A stretch of 59,588 nt of DNA from contig JAUIJB010000014.1 of NCBI GenBank assembly GCA_030430455.1, positions 1 to 59,588 of the forward strand. The letters run 5' to 3'. Below the pieces are notes generated by a model. The model searched no databases, was not told the DNA's origin, and was given only the letters and a program-made list of their open reading frames with translations. The translations under genes and the position numbers were made by a program. This stretch comes from Verrucomicrobiia bacterium (GTDB lineage: Bacteria > Verrucomicrobiota > Verrucomicrobiia > Verrucomicrobiales > Akkermansiaceae). Shown here in pieces: positions 51,988 through 59,588 of this stretch (positions are counted from its first letter, which is position 1; each line of letters starts with the position of its first letter).

Positions 51988-53313
51988 GTGCCCCCGGCTG
52001 CGAAATGGACTCTCGCCGACCTGATTGATTTCGAGGCGGCGCTGGCGGCATGGGATGGCCGGGCCGATGCCCAGCGCTCGCGCGGTGCCGGCCGCCCGGC
52101 GGTGCTGCGCGAATGGCTCGCCCAGCAGGCCATCGGCGGCCCGGGGACCAGCTGGGTCGGCGCCCTGCGGATCAGCGGCGCCCTGCTCGCCCTGCTGATG
52201 GCTTGCCTCGGCGCGGGCGCGGCCTGGGGCACCCTGAACCGCGAGCTCGAGGGCATCCACGTGATCTGGTTCCTCGCGGTGACCCTGGTGATTCCCTGGA
52301 TTTTCCTCCTCGCTGGCCTGCTCGGCTGGGCGCTGCGTGGGAAGTTCCGCCGCAGCGGCCTCGGCGGCTGGCTGATCGAGCGCTGCGCCCGCCGGATCCT
52401 CAGCGGCCGCGCCGAGGGCGTTGTCGAGATGGTCCGCCAGAGCGGCGAACTGGCGCGGGTCGTCGGCTGGCGCCTCGCCCGCCTCACCCAGTGGACCGCC
52501 GTCGCCTTCCACGGCGGGGCACTGCTCGGGCTCGCCGCGATGGTGATGTTCAAGCGGGTCGGCTTCTTCTGGGAAACCACCACCCAGGCCGCCACGCAGT
52601 CGCTGCTGGAGTCGATGGTCCGGGTGCTGTCCTCGCCCTGGGTCGCGCTGCTGCCCGGGGCGGTCCCCGACGTCGCAGCCTCGCGGCGGGGTCCCGGCTG
52701 GGACGGCGGCGGCGAAAGCTGGTGGCCCTTTCTCCTGCTCGCCCTGCTGGTGTGGGGCGTGCTGCCGCGCCTCGCACTGGGGATGGTCGCGCTTGGGCGC
52801 GAGCGCAGCCTGCTGGGCAACCTGGCCTTCCAGGCTCCCGGTCACCGCCGCCTGTGGCGCAAGCTCACCGAGGTCCGCCGCGGCGAGGAACCGCAGGGGC
52901 CGGTCGACGGCGCGCTGCTGATCGTGGTCGGCGGCGCCGAACCCGACCCCGACGCCCTGCGTCCCTTCCTGCTCAACCGCCTGCGGGTCAACCCGACTGC
53001 CTGGGAGTCGCTCGGCGTGCTCGATGCCGGACGCGAGGAGGCCGCGCGCGCGGCGCTCGACAAGGCGCCCGCCGGCATCGTCCTGCTCGCCGAGGGCTGG
53101 GCGCTGTCTCCCCGCCAGATGGACCGCGCGCTCGCCGAGGTGGCGGCCCGCGCCGGCGAGCGGCGGATCGTGGTGCTGGTCGGCGACGCCGCCAGCGACG
53201 GCCGCCTGCGGCCGCCCGGCGAGGCCGAGCGGGCCGAGTGGGAGCGTTACGCCGACACCCGGCGCGACGCGGAGTTCGAACTGGTGTTTTTCGAGGAGCG
53301 GGAGGAGCCATGA
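51988..53313 (+). CDS. DUF2868 membrane protein
   Basis: 441 residues. The N-terminal TLADLIDFEAALAAWDGRAD and GRPAVLREWLAQQAIGGPG precede paired hydrophobic segments (ALRISGALLALLMACLGAGA; IHVIWFLAVTLVIPWIFLLA), then GWRLARLTQWTAVAFHGGAL and WPFLLLALLVWGVLPRLALG. The C-terminal half is soluble and nucleotide-fold-like (GALLIVVGGAEPDPDALRPF, ERRIVVLVGDAASDG). Matches DUF2868, which occurs as a pair with DUF3482 GTPases, as here. Function unknown. GTG at 51988 is preceded by GGGGAGAG; longer frames would read the upstream repeats. Stop overlaps the next start (ATGA). Confidence 0.85.
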   Translation: MPPAAKWTLADLIDFEAALAAWDGRADAQRSRGAGRPAVLREWLAQQAIGGPGTSWVGALRISGALLALLMACLGAGAAWGTLNRELEGIHVIWFLAVTLVIPWIFLLAGLLGWALRGKFRRSGLGGWLIERCARRILSGRAEGVVEMVRQSGELARVVGWRLARLTQWTAVAFHGGALLGLAAMVMFKRVGFFWETTTQAATQSLLESMVRVLSSPWVALLPGAVPDVAASRRGPGWDGGGESWWPFLLLALLVWGVLPRLALGMVALGRERSLLGNLAFQAPGHRRLWRKLTEVRRGEEPQGPVDGALLIVVGGAEPDPDALRPFLLNRLRVNPTAWESLGVLDAGREEAARAALDKAPAGIVLLAEGWALSPRQMDRALAEVAARAGERRIVVLVGDAASDGRLRPPGEAERAEWERYADTRRDAEFELVFFEEREEP

Positions 53314-54764
53314 AGGACTGGTGGAAGGAAGGCGTGCCATCCTTCGTGGTGGTCGGACGGGTCAATGCCGGGAAGTCCGCGACCCTCGCGACCCTGCTGG
53401 AGGTCGATGACGACCAGGTGCTGCGGGTCAGCGCGACCCCGGGCGAGACCACCGGCGTGCAGGCGCTGCCGGTCGTGTTCGACGAGCAGGAGTGGATCCG
53501 CTTCTTCGACACCCCCGGCTTCCAGCAGCCGGTCGAGGCGATGCGCGAGATCGAGGCCATGGCCGGTGGTCGCGCGCCGGGGCCCGACGAGATCAAGCGC
53601 TTCGTCGAGGAGTGCGGCGAGCGCTTTCCCGACGAGGTCCGCCTGCTTTCGCCGGTGGTGAAGGGGGCCGGAATCCTCTACGTGGTCGACCCGACCAAGC
53701 CGCTGCGCGACTCCTTCCTCGCCGAGATCGAGATCCTGCGCTGGAGCGGCCGGCCGCGCCTCGCCCTGCTCAACCCGCAGGGCGAGCCGGACGAGGCCAA
53801 TGAGAAGGCCTGGCGCGAGCGCCTCGGCACGGCCTTCAACCTGACCCGGACCTTCGATGCCCACTCGGCCCGCTACGAGGAACGCCGTAAATTGCTCGAG
53901 GCCCTGCTGCAGATCGAGGAGAGCCACGCCGAGCACATCCGCCACGTGCTCGAGGCGATGTCGTTCGAGTGGGACCAGCGCCGAGAGGACGCGGCCGAGG
54001 CGATCCTCGGCTTCCTCGAGGACTCGCTGACGCTGCGCACCACCGACGCCCTGGACGAGCGCGACCAGGGGATTCCCTCGCGCCGCGAGCGCAAGCAGGC
54101 TGCGCTGGTGGAGGAGTACTTCCAGAAGCTCGGCAGGATCGAGGACCGCTGCCTGGAGCGGCTGCTGCGGATCTACCGCCACCACCTGATCGAGGGCGAC
54201 AACGACCCGGGCCGCCATCGCGGCCTCGACCTGGCGACCGAGGAGACCTGGCGCAAGTGGGGCCTCAACCGCTGGCAGCTCGCCGCGGCCGGCGCGGTCG
54301 CCGGCGGCGTCGCCGGCGCGGCCTTCGACCTTGGCGTCGGCGTCCACAGCCTCGGCGCCGGCACCGTGATCGGCGCCCTGGGCGGCGGCACCGCGGCCTT
54401 CTTCAAGGGCGGCCAGCTGCCCGAGCTGAAGGTGAAGCTCGGCGGCGGCATCAAGCTGAAGGGCGGGGAGGGGCGCGCGATCGTCGTCGGTCCGCCATCG
54501 AGCCCGAACTTCCCCTGGGTGCTGCTCGACTCGATGCTGCTGCGCTACCGCGGCATCCTCAGCCGCGCCCACGGCCGGCGCGACGAGCAGCGCCTCGCCG
54601 GCGACGGCGAGAGCCTGGTCCGCCGGTTCCCCTCCGATCGCCGCAGCCTGTTCCAGAAGTGGTTCACCAGCTGCCTCAAGGGCCAGCCCGACCGCGGCCG
54701 CGAGGCCGAGGTCTTCGCCGCCCTGGTCGAGGCGCTCGGCGAGGTCGCGGGGGAGGAGAACTGA
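53310..54764 (+). CDS. DUF3482 GTPase (Era/YcjX-like)
   Basis: 484 residues. P-loop: FVVVGRVNAGKSATLATLLE (G1 with GKS, about 12-31), switch/G3 DTPGFQQPVE, then LRVSATPGETTGVQALPVVF, and VKGAGILYVVDPTKPLRDSF. The long C-terminal DUF3482 region has a helical arm (SHAEHIRHVLEAMSFEWDQR), then a glycine-rich hydrophobic patch (AAAGAVAGGVAGAAFDLGVG) that may insert in or touch the membrane. The partner gene DUF2868 overlaps upstream, so the two probably form a membrane complex. The process is unknown. Confidence 0.88.
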   Translation: MKDWWKEGVPSFVVVGRVNAGKSATLATLLEVDDDQVLRVSATPGETTGVQALPVVFDEQEWIRFFDTPGFQQPVEAMREIEAMAGGRAPGPDEIKRFVEECGERFPDEVRLLSPVVKGAGILYVVDPTKPLRDSFLAEIEILRWSGRPRLALLNPQGEPDEANEKAWRERLGTAFNLTRTFDAHSARYEERRKLLEALLQIEESHAEHIRHVLEAMSFEWDQRREDAAEAILGFLEDSLTLRTTDALDERDQGIPSRRERKQAALVEEYFQKLGRIEDRCLERLLRIYRHHLIEGDNDPGRHRGLDLATEETWRKWGLNRWQLAAAGAVAGGVAGAAFDLGVGVHSLGAGTVIGALGGGTAAFFKGGQLPELKVKLGGGIKLKGGEGRAIVVGPPSSPNFPWVLLDSMLLRYRGILSRAHGRRDEQRLAGDGESLVRRFPSDRRSLFQKWFTSCLKGQPDRGREAEVFAALVEALGEVAGEEN

Positions 54765-54861
54765 GCCGGCGGCCCGGGCCGGCCGGGGCAGGGAAGGGCA
54801 GGGCGGTCACCGTGAAATCCATTCCCATTTCGCCCGGAGGGGGTAGGTTCCCGCCGTTCCC

Positions 54862-55512
54862 GTGATCCGTATCGCCGTCGTCATTGCCCTGCTGTCCACC
54901 GTCGCCGCCCGCGGCGAGGAGCCGCCGCCGAAGCCCACCCGCCCGCTGCCGGGAGTCATCGGGACCGCGGCGCTCGAGGGCTTCGACAACCTGTCCGACG
55001 GCCGCCGGGAACTCGTCGCCAAGGCCCTCGAAATGGCCGCCAAGCACCGCCTGAACCGCTACCTCTTCGGCAGCGCGGATCCCGCCCGGGGTGGCTTCGA
55101 CTGCTCGGGCGCGGTGTTTTTCATCCTCCGTCAGGTCGGCATCCAGCCGCCGCGCAGTTCGGCCGCCCAGTTCGACTGGCTGCGCAAGCGCGACCGGCTC
55201 GTCACCATCCCCGCGGAGGTCCGCTCGCTCGACGATGCCGCCTTCGCCAAGCTCCGGCCCGGCGACCTGCTGTTCTGGGGTGGCACCTATCAGCCCACCG
55301 ATGGCCGCACCAACGGCGTGACTCACGTCCAGATGTACCTCGGCCGCGAAAAGGACGGCGGGCGGCCGGTCATGATCGGCTCCAGCGACGGCCGCAGCTA
55401 CCGCGGCACCGCCCGATGCGGCTTCGGCGTCTATGACTTCCGCCTGCCGCGGGAAGGCTCCAAGGCCCGCTTGCTCGGCTACGGCCCGCCGGTGGGCATC
55501 GGCGAGGAGTGA
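54862..55512 (+). CDS. exported NlpC/P60 family peptidoglycan hydrolase
   Basis: 216 residues with a signal peptide (MIRIAVVIALLSTVAARGEE). The catalytic Cys is in GFDCSGAVFFILRQVGIQPP, preceded by the typical N-terminal strand region RYLFGSADPARGG. GDLLFWGG leads to the catalytic His in GVTHVQMYLGREK, and MIGSSDGRSY follows. NlpC/P60 enzymes cut D-glutamyl-diaminopimelate bonds in peptidoglycan stems, in the periplasm. GTG start at 54862 directly before the signal peptide. Confidence 0.88.
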   Translation: MIRIAVVIALLSTVAARGEEPPPKPTRPLPGVIGTAALEGFDNLSDGRRELVAKALEMAAKHRLNRYLFGSADPARGGFDCSGAVFFILRQVGIQPPRSSAAQFDWLRKRDRLVTIPAEVRSLDDAAFAKLRPGDLLFWGGTYQPTDGRTNGVTHVQMYLGREKDGGRPVMIGSSDGRSYRGTARCGFGVYDFRLPREGSKARLLGYGPPVGIGEE

Positions 55513-55724
55513 TCCGAGCTCGAGGAGACAACCTGACCCGAAAGGTTCGGAGGAAGGAAGCCGCAGATGGACGCAGATGATGGGAATTCATCTGCGAACC
55601 GGAACGAAGCGGAGATCGCCCGTGGGCAAGGTCGGCGAAATCGGCGGCCATTCATCGCGACTCAAGACGTCAGGCCGGTGGCCGGGGCATCGTGCCCCGG
55701 CGACCCGCGCCACCATCGCGCAGG
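55513..55724. repeat. intergenic repeats between NlpC/P60 and DUF4870 genes
   Basis: No gene. GGAAGCCGCAGATGGACGCA (55556-55575, continuing GATGA) matches 26898-26922 in the same orientation. GCCGGGGCA-TCG-TGCCCCGGC at 55681-55701 is a perfect nine-base hairpin. The convergent arrangement means these may also help end transcription. Confidence 0.7.
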
Positions 55725-56159
55725 TCAATCGATCAGGCGGATCGTCATCGGGTAGCGGTAGGACTTGCCTTCCCCCGCCTGCACCGAGGCGATGATCGTG
55801 AAGACGATCTCGACGATGCCGAGAGCGATCAGCGCGGGGATCCCGATCAGGGCCCCGATCACCGTGAGGACCATCACCATGCAGGCCACCACGTAGATGA
55901 AGAGCGTGATCTGGAAGTTCAGCGCCTCCTTGGCCTGGGCCGCGGCGAAGGGCATCTCGTCCTTCTTCACCAGCCAGATGACCAGCGGCCCGATGAATCC
56001 CGGAATCCCGACGAAGGAGCTCAGTGAGGACAGGTGGGCCGCGAGTGCCCAGTTCCGTTCCTCCTTCTGCCCCGGAGGCACCCCCGGGTTCGTCGTTTGC
56101 CCGACCGGCATCGGACCCTCCGGGGTGCCCGTTTTCCCGGGCTTTTCGGATTCATTCAT
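55725..56159 (-). CDS. DUF4870-type small membrane protein (Tic20-like)
   Basis: 144 residues. A Pro/Gly-rich N-terminal tail is followed by RNWALAAHLSSLSSFVGIPG (DUF4870 signature: W..AHLS....IP), then FIGPLVIWLVKKDEMPFAAA, and QAKEALNFQITLFIYVVACM with a second helical hairpin. DUF4870 proteins are small inner-membrane proteins of unknown role with similarity to Tic20. Transcribed alone. Confidence 0.85.
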   Translation of the reverse strand: MNESEKPGKTGTPEGPMPVGQTTNPGVPPGQKEERNWALAAHLSSLSSFVGIPGFIGPLVIWLVKKDEMPFAAAQAKEALNFQITLFIYVVACMVMVLTVIGALIGIPALIALGIVEIVFTIIASVQAGEGKSYRYPMTIRLID

Positions 56160-56269
56160 GCTCGCAGCATGAACCTCCGGCTCGCGTCGCGAAATTACAA
56201 TCGTCCTGCCGAATTCTCACGTCCCTCACGCGGAGGCGCCGGGTCCTCCCGGAAACGGAGCGCCGGAAA

Positions 56270-56581
56270 CTAGCTGGCGTTCCCTTCCGGCGGCTCGACC
56301 CCGACTTCCTTCTTCAGCAGGAAATCGAGCTCGCCCACCTGCGGCTGGAGGCACTCCGAGTTGCCGAACTTGACGATCTGCACGCCCCTTTCGGTGGTCC
56401 CGATCGCCAGGTAGATCTCCGGTGCCGGCGCCAGCCCGAGGTAGCGGATCGCGCTCACCTTGCCGAGGAAACGTCCATCGCCGCCCTCGCTCGTCATCAT
56501 CTCCATCGACTCCGCGGTGAAGCCCTCGAAGTTCGAGCGGATCGCGTCATTGATGTAGCCCTGGATCTCTTCCGTCGTCAT
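56270..56581 (-). CDS. hypothetical protein, 103 aa
   Basis: Unrecognised cytoplasmic protein starting MTTEEIQGYINDAIRSNFEG. It has a helical N-terminal third and a central strand-like part (GRFLGKVSAIRYLGLAPAPE, IYLAIGTTERGVQIVKFGNS). There is no signal peptide. ATG at 56581 is taken because the frame upstream lies antisense to the VOC gene. It is divergent from the VOC protein. Confidence 0.6.
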   Translation of the reverse strand: MTTEEIQGYINDAIRSNFEGFTAESMEMMTSEGGDGRFLGKVSAIRYLGLAPAPEIYLAIGTTERGVQIVKFGNSECLQPQVGELDFLLKKEVGVEPPEGNAS

Positions 56582-56704
56582 TCTCCCGACCCTGTGGTAT
56601 GTCGGTCCACCCGGCGAGAATGGATTCCCCGGCCTTCTTTTCGGCTTTCTTCTCGAAATCGCACCCGCCTTCAAGGGGGGGCTCAACTCCGCACCCGCCA
56701 CTCC

Positions 56705-57052
56705 ATGCGCGTCGAACAACTCAAGTACACCATCTGGGCCGCCGACGCCGATCGCGCGGCGCGCTTCTACCAGGACGTCTTCGGCGCCGAGCTCGTGCGG
56801 CAGAACCCGCACATCACCGAGCTCTCCGTCGGTGGGGGCGTCATCGCCATCCACGGCGGCGGCGAGGGCAAGCGGACCTGGACGGGGCTCAGCTTCCAGG
56901 TCGCCGACGTCGTCGCCGGCGCCGCGGAAGTCATCGCCGCCGGCGGCAAGTGCGAGCGCGAGCCGCAACCCGAGGACGGCGAGCCGCCCCACCTCGCCAT
57001 GTGCGAGGACACCGACGGCAACCAGATCATGCTCACGCGCAAGCGGGTCTAA
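56705..57052 (+). CDS. VOC (glyoxalase/bleomycin-resistance) superfamily protein
   Basis: 115 residues, one VOC module pair: MRVEQLKYTIWAADADRAAR then FYQDVFGAELV and, at the end, HLAMCEDTDGNQIMLTRKRV. The DADRAARFYQDVFGAEL motif and the final EDTDGNQI give the family, but the metal ligand set (His/Glu) is only partly visible, so the reaction cannot be told. Cytoplasmic. The start ATG at 56705 sits at the conserved first strand. Confidence 0.82.
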   Translation: MRVEQLKYTIWAADADRAARFYQDVFGAELVRQNPHITELSVGGGVIAIHGGGEGKRTWTGLSFQVADVVAGAAEVIAAGGKCEREPQPEDGEPPHLAMCEDTDGNQIMLTRKRV

Positions 57053-57125
57053 GCGAGAAAGGCACGGAGTGCGGACCGTGCGACCCCAGTCGCGCCAGGC
57101 CCTTCCCCATCCCGTCATCGCCCGC

Positions 57126-58001
57126 TCATCCCCCCGCCCGCAATGCCGCGGCCAGCTCCGGGGTCGAGGCGAAGCACACGCCGCGGTGGTTCATGAAGGT
57201 CGAGTCCGGCCGGTTCAGGTCGAGCGGCCGGCCGGCGAAGTCGCGCGCGTGGAGGCCGGCTTCCTCGAACAGGCAGGCCGTCGCGGCGAAGTCCCACAGC
57301 GATCCGCCGCCACTCGCCAGCTTGGGCTTCTTGAAATAGCAGGCCGGCCCGGCGGTGAGCACGTGGCAGGCATTGAGCACCCCGCCGGCCCCTTCGATGA
57401 CTTCCAGGCCCGGGAAACCCTCGCGCTCGGCCACCGCCCCGACCTCACGGATCAGCTCCTCGCGCCCGGGATGCATCGGGAAGGTGCAGTCGCAGAAGAA
57501 CTTCAGCGGCCCGCCGGCGCGCATCGCGGGCTGGAACCTCGCGCCATCGATCTCGACCCCGCCGCCGGCCACGGCGCGATAGAGCCGTTGTTCGACCGGG
57601 TCGAAGACCACCCCGATGAGCGTGCGTCCGTCGCGGCGCACCAGCGCGATCGCGACTGAATACCCGGGGATGCCACGGGTGAAGGGGAGGGTGCCGTCGA
57701 GCGGGTCGATGCACCAGAAGTGGTCCTTCGCGAGGCGCTGCCGGTCGTCCTCGCGCTCCTCGGTGAGCACGGCGAGGTCGTGGTGCTCGATCGTCGGAGC
57801 GAGCAGGCGGAGGATGAGTTCCTCGCTGCGCTCATCCACCTCGGTGACGACCTGGGAAGCCAGCCCGCTGCCCGCCGAGTCGGTCTTCTCACGCACGGCC
57901 ACCTTGCGGTCGCGGTAGCTGGCGATCAGGGCGCCGGCCTCGGTCGCCGCGCGGCAGGCCTCGTCGGCGAGCTCCTGCAGTTGGGGTTCCGTCAGGGTCA
58001 T
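57126..58001 (-). CDS. inositol monophosphatase-family phosphatase
   Basis: 291 residues. Metal-binding motif: [20 protein letters not shown] (about 94-113, with the DPLDGT signature) and, at the C terminus, [20 protein letters not shown] (WD-x-A motif). The N-terminal [20 protein letters not shown] and [20 protein letters not shown] are typical. Members hydrolyse inositol phosphate, fructose bisphosphate or PAP; the substrate is not resolved. It overlaps the kinase gene upstream by ATGA, so the two are translationally coupled and may act on the same compound. Confidence 0.88.
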   Translation of the reverse strand: MTLTEPQLQELADEACRAATEAGALIASYRDRKVAVREKTDSAGSGLASQVVTEVDERSEELILRLLAPTIEHHDLAVLTEEREDDRQRLAKDHFWCIDPLDGTLPFTRGIPGYSVAIALVRRDGRTLIGVVFDPVEQRLYRAVAGGGVEIDGARFQPAMRAGGPLKFFCDCTFPMHPGREELIREVGAVAEREGFPGLEVIEGAGGVLNACHVLTAGPACYFKKPKLASGGGSLWDFAATACLFEEAGLHARDFAGRPLDLNRPDSTFMNHRGVCFASTPELAAALRAGG

Positions 58002-58990
58002 GGGGATTCGGCTTCGATCTGCGAGACGACCTCGCGGGCCAGCCGCTCGCTGTAGCCATGGATCTTCCAGTGGCCCGGACTCCAGCCCTTGAGGAAGCGG
58101 TGAAAGTCGGTCCAGGCCAGCGGGTAGAGCGCGCGCCACTCGGCCTCGAGGGCCTCCGCGTCGACGTCCTTGCCGCGTTCGGAAAGGGCGAGGCGAAGTT
58201 CCGCGAAGTAGAGGTCGAGCAGGGCCGGGGCCTCCAGCTCGCACTTCTCCTCGCCGAAGCAGCTGCCGATGAAGTACGCCACGTCCTTCATCCCGCAGCC
58301 GCGGCCGACATACTGGAAATCCACCGCCGCCACCGCGGTCCCGTCCGGCGAGAAGCAGAAGTTCGCCAGCTTGGCATCGCCGTGGACCAGGGTCTGGAAG
58401 GCGCTCGCCCGGAGGCGGGCATCGATCGCCCCCGCCGCCCGCCACAAGGCGGGGTCCTCGCCCGCGAGCCGCTCCAGCTCGTCCGGCCGCGTCTCGAGAT
58501 GCCAGTAGGTCCCGCATTCCCACAAGCCCTCGCCCGGGTCACCGAGGAAGGTGGCGTGAAAGCGCGCCAGCCAGCCGAGGCAGGCGCGCAGCTCGGCGGC
58601 CGTGACCGTGGTGCGCCGACCGGGCAAGCCCGCCGCGTCGAGGTCCTCGAGGAGCAGCAGGATCTCGTCGCCCCGCCGCTCCAGCGCGAGGCACTCCGGC
58701 ACCCGGCAGCCCGCATCACAGCGCTTGGAAAAGTCCCGGTAGAAGGTCGACTCGACCTGGTACGAGCGCAGCTTGCGCTGGTGCGATCGATCGGTGTTCC
58801 AGCCGCGGGGGTGCTGGGCGGCACTCGGCGGCGTCACCTGCTTCACGATCACGCTCGAGCGATCGCCCCCCTCCAACTCGTAGCGCAGGATCGAGCCATA
58901 GCCGCTCCACAGGCGCTGCACCACCCCGACCTCCCGGTGCCCGGTGGCCCCGGTTGCCGCGCTGATCTGCTGTCCTGCCTCAAGTGCCAT
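57998..58990 (-). CDS. aminoglycoside/choline kinase-fold phosphotransferase
   Basis: 330 residues. Brenner motif [20 protein letters not shown] (catalytic Asp, metal Asn) and [20 protein letters not shown] (DFG-equivalent), with [18 protein letters not shown] upstream. This matches the ecdysteroid-kinase-like/APH group. Substrate unknown. I prefer ATG at 58990 over 59002. It precedes the IMPase-family gene in a coupled pair, suggesting phosphorylation and dephosphorylation of a common sugar or polyol. Both are on the reverse strand. Confidence 0.82.
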   Translation of the reverse strand: MALEAGQQISAATGATGHREVGVVQRLWSGYGSILRYELEGGDRSSVIVKQVTPPSAAQHPRGWNTDRSHQRKLRSYQVESTFYRDFSKRCDAGCRVPECLALERRGDEILLLLEDLDAAGLPGRRTTVTAAELRACLGWLARFHATFLGDPGEGLWECGTYWHLETRPDELERLAGEDPALWRAAGAIDARLRASAFQTLVHGDAKLANFCFSPDGTAVAAVDFQYVGRGCGMKDVAYFIGSCFGEEKCELEAPALLDLYFAELRLALSERGKDVDAEALEAEWRALYPLAWTDFHRFLKGWSPGHWKIHGYSERLAREVVSQIEAESP

Positions 58991-59083
58991 CGAAGGCTGC
59001 AAGCTGGGCGATCCATTGCCTATGGTCCAGCCGCGATGGGCCGGATGAGCCGCCCCGGGGACCCGCGCCCGCCGGCGAGCGGC

Positions 59084-59588
59084 TTAGCGGTGGAACACCT
59101 TCTCGAAGTTCACCATCCGCATCAGGTGGTAGCGCACGTAGAACATCGAAAGCGCCGCGGGAAAGGTGGCCAGCATGACGGGCACCGACCAGTCGAGCCG
59201 GACCCGGCCCAGCGCGTGGAAGTCGAGCCAGGCCTCGAGCCCGAGGCAGAACAAGCCGCCGCAGAGCAGGGTCCACGCCGCGGTGCTCGCCCAGCTGATG
59301 CGAAAGTGGAACACCGCGAGGCACAGCGGCCCGAAGACCAGCGCCACCAGACCCAGGATCGGCAGTGCCAGGTCGAGCGACCAGCTCAGCGCGCCGTCGC
59401 CGAGGTCGAGCAGCCACACGAGCAGCGCCGCCAGCACCAGGGTGCGGAGCACCAGCCACAGGGGACGGTCCCATTGGTAGAGCAGCCAGCGCAGGAGGAG
59501 CCACCCGGCCACGGTGCAGGCGATGACCCGCGGCGACCATTCGAGCGCCGGGCCCTGGCTGAGGTCGACGATCACGCTGCTCGCCAGC
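59084..59588 (-). CDS. multi-pass membrane protein, 5' end probably outside the window
   Basis: Hydrophobic protein with about five membrane segments (VAGWLLLRWLLYQW, VLRTLVLAALLVWLLDLGDG, LALPILGLVALVFGPLCLAV, AWTLLCGGLFCLGLEAWLDF, VPVMLATFPAALSMF) and a short basic end (RYHLMRMVNFEKVFHR). A GTG at 59575 is possible, but the frame stays open to the window edge, so the gene may be truncated. The LDLGDGALSWSLDL segment is weakly reminiscent of DUF6320. Convergence with other genes cannot be judged. Confidence 0.55.
   Translation of the reverse strand, partial: LASSVIVDLSQGPALEWSPRVIACTVAGWLLLRWLLYQWDRPLWLVLRTLVLAALLVWLLDLGDGALSWSLDLALPILGLVALVFGPLCLAVFHFRISWASTAAWTLLCGGLFCLGLEAWLDFHALGRVRLDWSVPVMLATFPAALSMFYVRYHLMRMVNFEKVFHR

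Overview
The window is about 59.6 kb of GC-rich bacterial chromosome with roughly 53 protein genes packed on both strands and no rRNA or tRNA gene that I could recognise. It looks like a member of the Verrucomicrobiota, probably class Verrucomicrobiae near Haloferula, Luteolibacter or Rubritalea. That placement is inferred from family knowledge: a fused LpxC-FabZ, a fused MurC-MurB inside a murG-murCB-ddl-ftsQ-ftsA-ftsZ cluster, an FtsZ with a very long acidic tail, a PEP-CTERM protein, a prepilin-like protein of the H-X9-DG type, and a secreted nickel superoxide dismutase. LpxA, LpxC and outer-membrane barrels show a Gram-negative envelope.

Layout. 1-9.2 kb: RseP (cut by the window edge), a conserved hypothetical, an entericidin-like micro-lipoprotein, a small lipoprotein, an S9 dipeptidyl peptidase, a Nif3-like protein, an RluA-type pseudouridine synthase, LpxC-FabZ and a NYN-domain protein. 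9.4-15.8 kb: a Kef-type antiporter, then a small locus of exported proteins (a PEP-CTERM protein and a second protein with the same surface domain, a prepilin-like protein, and a His/Asp-rich outer-membrane protein) whose promoters share an octamer; I read this as a candidate zinc-responsive surface locus. 15.9-23.8 kb: LpxA, an SH3-like exported protein, nickel SOD, a large LuxR-type regulator, a methyltransferase/acetyltransferase pair and HemL. 23.8-26.8 kb: a DUF433/DUF5615 toxin-antitoxin-like pair in which the toxin frame is broken by a 7-bp tandem duplication, then a HerA-like ATPase.

27-34.5 kb: a menaquinone cluster (MenH-like, MenB, MenA, MenC, MenE), interrupted by a VWA/autotransporter fusion with its own terminator. 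34.6-37.3 kb: a PIN-PhoH ATPase behind a good sigma-54 promoter match, a lipoprotein resembling RbsD/FucU, and a minimal RNase III-like protein. 37.4-46.3 kb: the cell-wall and division cluster, its genes overlapping or tightly spaced except for a tandem repeat between ftsA and ftsZ. 46.5-59.6 kb: a LuxR-type regulator, MetH, a DUF2868/DUF3482 membrane-GTPase pair, an NlpC/P60 hydrolase, several small genes, an IMPase/kinase pair, and a membrane protein at the right edge.

A second theme is the intergenic DNA, which is full of short palindromic repeats that recur at distant places in the window. At least six families are visible, one copy lies in frame inside the menH-like gene, and there are three separate tandem arrays. 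Because the DNA is so GC-rich, very long open frames lie antisense to real genes (for example opposite metH, ftsA-ftsZ and the HerA-like gene); I have left these out.
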